Program-made: the position numbers and the translations under genes
NCBI GenBank assembly: GCA_964448645.1
Contig: CAYUZY010000025.1
Span: forward strand, 1-19,289
Direction: 5' to 3'
Source: GCA-2719315 sp964448645
GTDB lineage: Bacteria; Bacteroidota; Bacteroidia; Flavobacteriales; Flavobacteriaceae
DNA length: 19,289 bases
Part shown: positions 7,882 through 16,800 of the stretch, piece by piece
Layout of the letters: every line of letters begins with the position of its first letter
How positions within the stretch are numbered: position 1 is the stretch's first letter
Notes under the pieces: generated by a model
What the model saw: the letters and a program-made list of their open reading frames with translations, nothing else
Told to the model about the DNA's origin: nothing
Database searches by the model: none

Positions 7882-9375
7882 ATGGCTAAAAAAACAAAAC
7901 TATTTAATGAGCTTATGTTAAAAAATGCTTCAGTAAACAGCAGAAGACATTTTTTAAAAAACTGTACATTAGGAATGGGCGGGATGGCATTTAGTAACTT
8001 ATTAACCAATTGTAGTACTGATAAAAAAAGCTTATTTGATAATGGTAGATCATTGAATCCACTTGCTCCAATTTCTCCACCTAATTTAGGGAAGGTAAAA
8101 AGTGTAATATATCTTCATATGGTTGGCGCTCCCTCCCAATTAGAATTATTTGACTATAAACCAGAATTACACAAACTTCATAACAAGCCTTGTCCTGAGT
8201 CCCTTTTAAAGGGGAAAAAATTTGCATTCATAGAAGGTGTGCCGAAAATGTTAGGTCCTCAAGCTAAATTTAAAAAAGCTGGAGAATCTGGAAATTGGGT
8301 TTCTGACAACTTACCATATTTCAAGACAATAATTGACGAAGTTAGTTTTTTAAAAGCTGTTCATACTAATGAATTTAATCATGGTCCAGCCCAACTATTT
8401 ATGCATACAGGAAGTCCTCGCTTAGGTAGACCAAGTATTGGTTCATGGGCTACATATGGTTTAGGATCTGAAAATCAAGATCTTCCAGGTTTTATGGTAT
8501 TAACTTCTGGTGGAGGAACTCCTGATGGAGGTAAAAGTTTATGGGGAAGTGGTTTTCTGCCGTCTGTTTATCAAGGAGTTCAATGTCGGTCTAAAGGGGA
8601 TCCTGTTCTATATCTTAGTGACCCTAAAGGTATTTCAAGGGATCTAAAAAGAGATTTAATTACTTCAATTAATGAAATAAATTCTGATGAATATAAAAAC
8701 TACAAGGATCCTGAAATACTTACAAGGATTAGTCAATACGAAATGGCTTATAGAATGCAGATTGCAGTCCCAGAAGTAATGAATATAAATGATGAACCTG
8801 AGAGTGTAAAAGAAATGTATGGAGTTAAACCAGGGGAAGAATCATTTGCTAATAATTGTCTGTTAGCTAGAAAACTAGTTTCAAAAGGTGTTCGTTTTGT
8901 TCAGCTTTATGATTGGGGGTGGGATAGCCATGGTGATCTTGAAGAAACTGATTTAAATCTTGGTTTTAGAACAAAATGTAAAGAAATTGATCGTCCAATT
9001 GCTGCATTAATAATAGATTTAAAACAGCGTGGTTTATTAGATCAAACATTAGTTGTTTGGGGAGGCGAATTTGGTAGGACTCCAATGCAAGAAAACAGAA
9101 ATGGGGTTCAAAATGCTTATACAGGAAGAGACCATCATGGGGATGCTTTTACAATGTGGCTCGCTGGTGGTGGAATAAAAAAAGGAATAGTACACGGAGA
9201 AACTGATGAATTCGGATATAAACCAGTCAGCGGAAGAGTTTCTGTTCATGATATCCAAGCTACCATACTTCATTTGCTTGGATTTGATCATGAAAAATTT
9301 ACTTATGATTTCCAGGGCAGACCGTTTAGACTTACTGATGTTGAAGGTGAAATTATTCGAGAAATTTTAGCATAA
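7882..9375 (+). CDS. Tat-exported DUF1501 family protein
   Basis: This 497-residue protein carries a twin-arginine motif (S-R-R-H-F-L-K, residues 20-26) followed by GMGGMAF, so it is predicted to cross the inner membrane folded. A Cys at 44 follows LTN, a poor lipobox, so lipidation is doubtful. The body matches DUF1501, a member of the alkaline phosphatase/sulfatase-like clan: KSVIYLHMVGAPSQLELFDYKPEL, FMHTGSPRLGRPSIGSW, QLYDWGWDSHGD, VVWGGEFGRTP, GRDHHGDAFTMWLAGGG and VHDIQATILHLLG. The Asp/His clusters (WDSHGD, EFGRTP, GRDHH) are the expected metal-site elements of that clan. The reaction is not established. It is nearly always found beside a DUF1549/DUF1553 gene, as here (2 nt spacing), and the two are assumed to work together in the envelope. 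The length is typical and no key segment is missing. Confidence 0.9.
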   Translation: MAKKTKLFNELMLKNASVNSRRHFLKNCTLGMGGMAFSNLLTNCSTDKKSLFDNGRSLNPLAPISPPNLGKVKSVIYLHMVGAPSQLELFDYKPELHKLHNKPCPESLLKGKKFAFIEGVPKMLGPQAKFKKAGESGNWVSDNLPYFKTIIDEVSFLKAVHTNEFNHGPAQLFMHTGSPRLGRPSIGSWATYGLGSENQDLPGFMVLTSGGGTPDGGKSLWGSGFLPSVYQGVQCRSKGDPVLYLSDPKGISRDLKRDLITSINEINSDEYKNYKDPEILTRISQYEMAYRMQIAVPEVMNINDEPESVKEMYGVKPGEESFANNCLLARKLVSKGVRFVQLYDWGWDSHGDLEETDLNLGFRTKCKEIDRPIAALIIDLKQRGLLDQTLVVWGGEFGRTPMQENRNGVQNAYTGRDHHGDAFTMWLAGGGIKKGIVHGETDEFGYKPVSGRVSVHDIQATILHLLGFDHEKFTYDFQGRPFRLTDVEGEIIREILA

Positions 9376-9376
9376 T

Positions 9377-10741
9377 TTGGATATTTTATTAAATCTTATT
9401 GGAAAATTCCATCCGCTTATAATTCATTTACCTATCGGGTTTATTTTAATTGGATTATTAATTGAAATAAATTCAAAAAAATTTAAAAGTCCAAATAAAA
9501 TTTTAAAATTCATTTTTCTATGGTCTAGTATTACTTGTTTGTTTTCTGTTTTAACGGGTTTTTTACAATATCAAAGTGAAAGTCTTTTATGGGAATCCAT
9601 TCAAGGTCATTTTATATCAGGAATAATTACTCTTTTACTTAGTGTTGCTTTTTATTTTTATTTAAATAAATCAAAACCTTTCATTACTATTCCAAGAAAA
9701 GTATATACTATAGCAATATTTGTTAATCTATTAATTACAGGGCACTTAGGAGGAAATATTACCCATGGTGAAGACCATTTAATTGAACCTCTACCCGATT
9801 CCATTAAATTATTTCTTAATAAAGATTCTGTAAAAGAAGAATATAGATACAAAGATGAAATTGATATAAATAAGCCTGTTTTTAATAATTTAATTCAACC
9901 TATTTTAGATTCTAAATGTGTTAGTTGTCATAATTCAAAAAAAAATAAAGGTAAATTAATGTTAAATAATTTTGAAGTATTAAAAAAAGGAGGAAAAAAT
10001 GGACTTGTAATTAATTATGAAAGTCCTGAGTTAAGTGAAATTTTAGTCCGTATCCATTTACCTAAAGATGAAAAAAAACATATGCCTCCCAAAGCAAAAA
10101 AACAATTGACTAAAGCTGAAATAAATATTTTAAGTCATTGGGTAAATATGGGAGCCCCTGAAAATACCTTAATTAAAGATATGGAAATGAATGATGAACT
10201 TCTTTCAAATTTTATTCAAAAAGAAGAAAGCTTTTTTCCTGAAATAGATATTGATACACCAAATAAAAACTCTATTTCTTTTCTTAGAAAAAAAGGAATA
10301 CATATTGCTCCTATAACTAAATCTTCAAACTTACTATATCTAAGCTCCTATAACTATCATGAATTTATTGAAGAAGATATATCTGAATTGAAAAAATTAA
10401 AGGACAATCTTGTCGACATGGACCTAAGTAATAGTTCTTTTAATGATGAAGTTTTTGAAATACTTAGCACTTTTACAAATTTAACTAGATTGAAGTTGAA
10501 TTACACTTCTGTTTCTGGTAAAGGAATAGATAAATTATCCTCTTTGAAAAATTTAAAAAAACTACATCTTATAAACACTAACTTTAATTCAAATCAAATT
10601 AAGGTCATTAACTCTTTTCCTGCTTTAGAAAAAGCTTATTTATTTCAAAAAAATCGAGATTTAAGTAAAGAAGTTACTTTATCTGATGAAGATATTGAAA
10701 AATTTGACTTTGGTGGATATACAATTCAAGAATTACCTTAA
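9377..10741 (+). CDS. DUF2231 membrane domain fused to c-type cytochrome and leucine-rich repeats
   Basis: The gene starts with TTG at 9377, 1 nt after the DUF1501 stop, the only start that keeps the first membrane segment. Residues 1-130 hold four hydrophobic segments (about 4-31, 42-65, 77-96 and 108-126) with histidines at FHPLIIHLP, GHF and GHLGGNITHGEDH, matching DUF2231-type membrane proteins. A PSCyt1-like haem c domain follows with C181-V-S-C184-H185 and the probable axial M236 in KHMPPKAKKQLT. Residues about 345-425 contain degenerate leucine-rich repeats (LVDMDLSNSSFND, LTRLKLNYTSVSG, LKKLHLINTNFNS). The family is thought to be a membrane-anchored cytochrome; the histidines could bind a further haem, but that is inference. 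It ends 12 nt before the terminator hairpin and so closes the operon. Confidence 0.85.
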   Translation: MDILLNLIGKFHPLIIHLPIGFILIGLLIEINSKKFKSPNKILKFIFLWSSITCLFSVLTGFLQYQSESLLWESIQGHFISGIITLLLSVAFYFYLNKSKPFITIPRKVYTIAIFVNLLITGHLGGNITHGEDHLIEPLPDSIKLFLNKDSVKEEYRYKDEIDINKPVFNNLIQPILDSKCVSCHNSKKNKGKLMLNNFEVLKKGGKNGLVINYESPELSEILVRIHLPKDEKKHMPPKAKKQLTKAEINILSHWVNMGAPENTLIKDMEMNDELLSNFIQKEESFFPEIDIDTPNKNSISFLRKKGIHIAPITKSSNLLYLSSYNYHEFIEEDISELKKLKDNLVDMDLSNSSFNDEVFEILSTFTNLTRLKLNYTSVSGKGIDKLSSLKNLKKLHLINTNFNSNQIKVINSFPALEKAYLFQKNRDLSKEVTLSDEDIEKFDFGGYTIQELP

Positions 10742-10753
10742 GATTATTTTATA

Positions 10754-10805
10754 ATAAATTTTATTCAAATTTAATTTTGATCAATTAAATTTGAATAAAA
10801 TTTAT
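10754..10805 (+). terminator. Perfect 23-bp hairpin, probable transcription terminator
   Basis: Bases 10754-10776 and 10783-10805 are exact reverse complements (23 of 23), separated by the 6-nt loop TTGATC. The hairpin starts 12 nt after the stop of the DUF2231 gene. The stem is AT-rich, carries A tracts on one arm and T tracts on the other, and could act in both directions. The right arm contains TAAATTTG (10786-10793), which fits the Bacteroidota -7 consensus TAnnTTTG. A TTC lies 19 nt upstream (10764-10766), one base off the -33 TTG, so a promoter for the next gene could overlap the hairpin. The hairpin ends only 5 nt before the first possible start of the following giant reading frame, leaving no room for a separate promoter or leader. 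Confidence 0.65.
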
Positions 10806-10861
10806 AATTTATTTTTAAAAAATATTATATAATAATTTTCCTTTTTGGAATTTTTTCCTAT
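10791..10861 (+). other. Unresolved translation start of the giant secreted protein
   Basis: The giant frame is closed by TAA at 10805-10807 and has no ATG, GTG or TTG before its signal peptide, which reads FKKYYIIIFLFGIFSYSQ from 10814. The first in-frame ATG (about 11206) lies deep in the beta-helix. Three readings fit: ATT at 10811 as a rare start; a G-to-T change of a former ATG there; or a TTG start at 10791 in another frame (MNKIYNLFLK...). The TTG frame meets T_TTA_AAA at 10814-10820 in the correct phase for -1 slippage into the giant frame. One extra A in the A6 run at 10817-10822 would do the same. All candidates lie in or next to the hairpin. Confidence 0.6.
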
Positions 10862-13800
10862 TCTCAAACTTCTTATTATGTAGCAAAAAATGGAAATGAT
10901 TCTAACAATGGAACTAGTATTTCAACTCCTTTTCTTACAATTGGAAAGGCTATTTCCGTAATATCTGCTGGAGACAATATTTATATTAGAAAAGGTGTTT
11001 ATCATGAAGATTTAACTTTAAATAATTTAGATGCGTCCTCTGGAAATAAAACATTAATATCAAACTATAATGATGAAAAAGTTATTATTGATGGAACAAT
11101 TCCTATAACAGGAGACTGGTCTAATGAAACTATAGGTTCAACTTCTGTAAAAAAGATAGAGAGCATTACGTCTTCTATTACTCAACTTTTTGTGGGTAAT
11201 AATCAAATGGTAATGGCTAGATGGCCCAATGCTCAATTCTCTGATCTTTCGATTTATGATCATGATAATTGGGCTGAAGGTGTTGAAACAGGTAGTAGTG
11301 ATGGTTCTATAATAATTGATGAATCCGTTGAAAACCCAGGTTCATTAAATTTAACCAATTCTATTGGAGTATTAAATCTTGGCTCTTTTAAAACCTATAA
11401 TAGAACTATAAATTCGCATACCCAACAAGCTGGAAATGATGTTTTTACATATTCAAGCCAAATAGGAAGTGGTTTTAAAACCAAACATTATTATTTCTTT
11501 TTTGAAGGAAAAAAAGAATTTATAGATGCTCAAAATGAATGGTATTTAGATAACGCTAATGACATACTCTATTTAAATCCTCCAACAGGAGTAGATCTTT
11601 CTAAAGTACCTATAAGAGGTAAGGTTAGAGATTATTCAATAAATATTTCTGGAAGTGAATATTTAAAAGTTCAAGGACTTACTTTCTTTGCTACAACATT
11701 AAAAGCAGAGGGAAGCAGTTATATAGAAATTGAATCTTGTAATTTCTATTATCCTTCAAATTCAAGAAGAATGTTAAATGACCTCTCAGGAGCTAACGTA
11801 ACTACTCTGGGGACCGGTTCAGGAAATTCAGCTAGAGTTGATAGCAGTACTGTAAGTGGATGTTTATTTATTGATACTGAAGGAGAAGCACTAGTTGTTT
11901 ATGGAGATGATAACACTATCAAAAATTCTTATTTCAGAAATATTGATTGGTCAGCAACAGAATTAAATGGCCTTATGGTAAGTGTTTATGTAAATGGAAA
12001 CAACAATAAGTTTAATAATAATGAAATCTATAATACTGGTGCTTCTGCAACTGTTTGGCCAGGAACAGCTTCTGAATTTTCATATAATATAGTTTCAAGC
12101 ACGGGTCATGCTCAATCCGATGGAGCTGTATTTCAAGGAACTAGTGCATGTGTTGCTGGCTCTGAGGTTCATCATAATTTTGTTTACGATACCGAGAAAT
12201 ATGCTTTCCGTTATGATGCCCCAGGAGGCGATGCTTCACAAGCAGGCAGTTTCGGTAGAATGCATCATAATATTGCTGATAACACTCTTGGTTTAATGAT
12301 AAAAGGCAATAACCAAGTAATTGCTCATAATACAGTTTTAAACACCATCAGTAATAGAAATGATATAATTATACTTTCTGAAGATTGTTCAAATAATAGT
12401 ACTTGGTTTTATAATAATTTAGCTGAACGAATAGGGGCTCATAGAAGTGATTTAACCTTTTCAACTCCTGGAACCTCTCCACTGCCCATTGGAACTGATG
12501 GGTATATAAAAAATGGAAATAATTGGGAAGCTTGTGATTCTGGAGATTCATTTTTTTCAGGTACAGGAACTGGTAGCTCAACCTCAAATTATGATGGAAT
12601 AAATGTTTCTCGTACAGGTATAACTTATGATAGTAACATAGAATCTTTAATTAGCTATAATGCTGGAAATGGTAAATCAATGGCTGATTATGTTCCTACA
12701 AGTAATAAACTTTTAGATAAAGGAGCTTCTCCAACAAATGTTATTTCAACTTCATTAACAACAACTGCTACTTTAAACACAATTGTACCCCAAACAATTT
12801 CTGGAAGTGCAATTGATATAGGAGCCTTAGAATCTGGTGCGACATGGACCCCTGGCCTTATTGGTTGGACACCTAGTCAAACCCTCGATTTGAATAGCAT
12901 TTTTCCCTTAGAATCTTCAATTGTTACTAATTCATTAATCTTACATTTTGATGCCTCGAATTCTTCATCATATCCTGGGCAAGGAAATACAATATATGAT
13001 TTAAGTGAAAATTACAATAATGGAACAATAAATGGAGCTTCATTTACTAATACTAAAGGAGGTGAAATATATTTTGATGGCTCCAATGATTATATTCAAT
13101 TAGGCTCTCCATTCTCATATAATCAACATACAATTGAGTTTTGGGTTTATAATGAAAGTGGTGGAAATAATTTTTTGTGGGATGCAAGAGACGTTGATAA
13201 TGATGGATATATTTTATTTTATAATAACTATCCAAGATATTATGCCGGAACTAATGATATAAAAAACGTTTATACAAATACACATTTAAACATATGGAGA
13301 CATGTAGTGGCTACAAAAGATGGTTCTAATATAAAATTGTATGTAAATGGGGATCTTAAACATACTGTAGCATCTTCATATTCGATAAATACAACTACAA
13401 ATGTTAGAATTGGAGCAAGGAGTTTTGACCCTGTAACTAATTATTTTAACGGAAAAGTTGCAATAACTAGATTTTACTCTAGAGGACTTTCTGCTGAAGA
13501 GGTTTCTCAAAATTATGATGCTGAAAGAGGAAGGTTTGGGGTAACACCTTATGATATCACATTAAGTCAGCTTGATACTAATGGATTAGTACTTTATTTG
13601 GATGGTGCAAATTCAAATTCATACCCAGGCACTGGAAATACATGGTCAGATTTAAGTGGAAATGGAAATAATTTTACACTATACGGTTCTCCTTCTTTTA
13701 ATTCTGAAATGGAAGGTGGAACATTTGTTTTTGATGAATCTAATGATTATGCAAAATCTAATTCCACATCTGTTCTAAATCAAAATGCATATACTAAAAT

Positions 13801-16800
13801 TGCTGTTTTTTACCCCAAATCAAGTACTTATAACATTGTTAGTGGAGGTAATGATGCCAAACACGCATTTTGGATGAATTCATCTACTAAATTAAGAGCT
13901 GGGCACAATAATGCATGGACTACAGTAGAACACACCCCCTCAGGAGGTATGCTTGATAAATGGCACTTTGGAGCAGTATCTTTTAATAACTCTTCGGGGT
14001 GGAAACTTTATTATAATGGAACCTTAGTTGATACAGATAATAGTACAGTTGTTTCAAATGGAAATGGATTAGTTAGAATTGCAGCACATGGTGATGGATT
14101 AAATTTATTTGATGGAAGAATTCCGGTAGTTTTAATATATAATAGAGTTCTCTCTGACTTAGAAATACAAAAAATCCATAATCATTTTGCTCCAAGATAT
14201 GATTTAACCTATGGAACTAATTCTGTAACAATTAATGAATTTGCATTATCAGGGACAAAGGTGGGGGATCTTACTGCTGCTGACGTTGATTATCCTGTTG
14301 ATATATTTAATTTTAGTCTAGTTAATGGTAACGGAACCAATGATCAGGATAATTCTTCTTTTACAATTTCAGGGACACAGCTACTTTTAAATAACAGCAA
14401 TATATCTTATAATGAAAAACAATCTTTAAAAATCTATGTTCAATTATCTGATGGTTCTTATACATTTAATAAGGCTCTTGTTGTTAATGTGAATGATTTA
14501 AATATAGCCCCTACTGATATTAATTTAAGTTCTAACACAATTTCTGAAAACTCTTCTATAGGAAGTAATATTGGAACTCTCTCTGCCGTTGATTCTGACA
14601 CTCTAGTTAGTAGTTTAACTTATACATTTACAAGTAGTGGTGATGCAAGAGATGATGATAATGGTAGTTTTACCATTAGTGGTACATCCTTATTAACAAG
14701 CACAACCTTAGATTATGAAACTAAAACCAGTTATAATATCTATATAAATGTAAGTGATGGTACGTCAAACTTTGCTAAAGCTTTTACGGTAAGTGTAACG
14801 ATTGTTCCTGAAATAAAAAGAACTCAAATTGCCTTAAATAATTCTACCGTTTCTGTGACTTTTTCTGAACTTGCCTACGGAGGCTCTTCTAACTCTACTT
14901 CTACTCTAGAAGTAGCAGATTTTGCCCTAACTATGTCAGGAGGATCGGCTTCACATTCCTCAGCTACTCCCTCTAGTATAAGTGTTAGCGGAACAACTAT
15001 AAGTCTTGGAATACCGCTATCAGGAACACCTAATGGTAGTGAATTGTTAACTATTTTGCCAGCATCCAACAGTTCTGTTTTTGGAGCTTCAGGGAATACT
15101 GTTTCAACTACTCAAACAAGTAATACAACTAAATTAATTTCTAACATCGTAACAAGTGGTTTAATTCTCTATTTAGATACTGATAATCCTTCTTCATATC
15201 CTGGGGCAGGATCGAATTGGTATGATTTATCAGGAAATAATTATGATTTTACTATTGATCCAAGTGCGTTTAGAACTTCTAGTGGTATAAAACACATGGA
15301 TTTTGAGGGAAATTATGGACAGGCAATAAGAATTGTCAATGGATCCAGAACTGACGTTCCTGCTAATGCAAATGCTACAATGCAAGTATTTAGTAGTATA
15401 AAAAATTCAACTCTCCTTTGGAGAACGCTCACAAGAGGTGCTTCTGCTGATCATCAAGTAATTATAAATTCTGGATCTAATGATCTAGGAATGTGGGATA
15501 ATGGAGGAGGTAACTTTATAGATTCAGGTTTTGATATTACTTCTCTACCAAACCCATATACTCAATTCAATTTTCTAGATTTTAAATTATCAACATCCTC
15601 ACCCTATTATTCTTTTAAGTTTAATAATACTACTACTAATTATCAAATAACAAACTCTAATGCAACTTTTAACAATGGATTTGCTTCTATAGGGAATACT
15701 CATGGTAATGGTATCAATGTTAGCTCTAATGCTGGTCAACCTTGGGGTAAAATTGGAGTTTTTCTTTATTATAATAGAAAATTAACCGATTCTGAAACCT
15801 TACAAAATTATAATGCATTCAGATCTCGTTATAGTTTACCAGGTCCCCCTCCTACAGATATTAGTTTAAGTTCTAACAATATTTCTGAAAACTCTTCTAT
15901 CGGCAGTAATATTGGAACACTTTCTGCTACAGATTCAGATACATCAGTTAGTAGTTTAACATTTACTTTTACAAATAGTGGTGATGCAAGAGATGATGAT
16001 AATGGTAGTTTTACCATTAGTGGTACATCCTTATTAACAAGCACAACCTTAGATTATGAAACTAAAACCAGTTATAATATCTATATAAATGTAAGTGATG
16101 GTACGTCAAACTTTGCTAAAGCTTTTACGGTAAGTGTAACGATTGTTCCTGAAATAAAAAGAACTCAAATTGCCTTAAATAATTCTACCGTTTCTGTGAC
16201 ATTTACATCTCTTGTGTATGGGGGTACATCTAATTCCACATCCACTTTAGCAGTTTCTGATTTTTCATTAGCTATATCTGGTGGTATAGCTAATTTAAGT
16301 TCGGCAACACCCTCTAGCATAACTATAAGTGGTACTACTATAGGTCTTGGAATATCTCTTTCTGGAACTCCTAATGGAAATGAAATTCTGACTATTTCTC
16401 CTGCTTCAAATGCAATTTTTGCAAGTACTGGAAACACTGTGTCAACCACTCAAACTTCAAATACAACAAAATTGATTCCTAACATTGAAAAAAATGGTCT
16501 TGTTTTATATGTTGATTCTAGAAACCAAAGTTCTTATCCAGGATATGGGACAACTTTATATGATATTAGTGGGAACAACCATGATTTTACAATTAATGGT
16601 TCGATGAATTACAATACGACAGATGGTTTTACATTTGTTTCTGGACAAACATCGAAATACTTTCAACAAACGAATTTTCCTCATCCAGCAAATACTTTTA
16701 CAAACGAAATATTTATAAAAACCTCTCAAACTAGTAAAGGAGGAATTATGAGTTATAATAAAACTAATAATGACAATGCAAATTTAGTTTGGATAGATAA

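Noticed and set aside
5310..9852. Short minus-strand frames at 5310-5492, 5966-6208, 9049-9291 and 9658-9852
   Set aside because: Each lies wholly opposite conserved coding sequence, has atypical composition and no recognisable family.
10754..10805. The perfect inverted repeat as an invertible promoter (phase-variable inverton)
   Set aside because: The arms enclose only 6 nt, too little to carry a promoter that could be flipped, and no recombinase gene is nearby. A terminator hairpin is the simpler reading.
12108..12296. A 62-codon + strand frame inside the beta-helix region
   Set aside because: The giant frame 2 is uninterrupted and domain-like here, so this is an overlapping shadow, not evidence of a frameshift.
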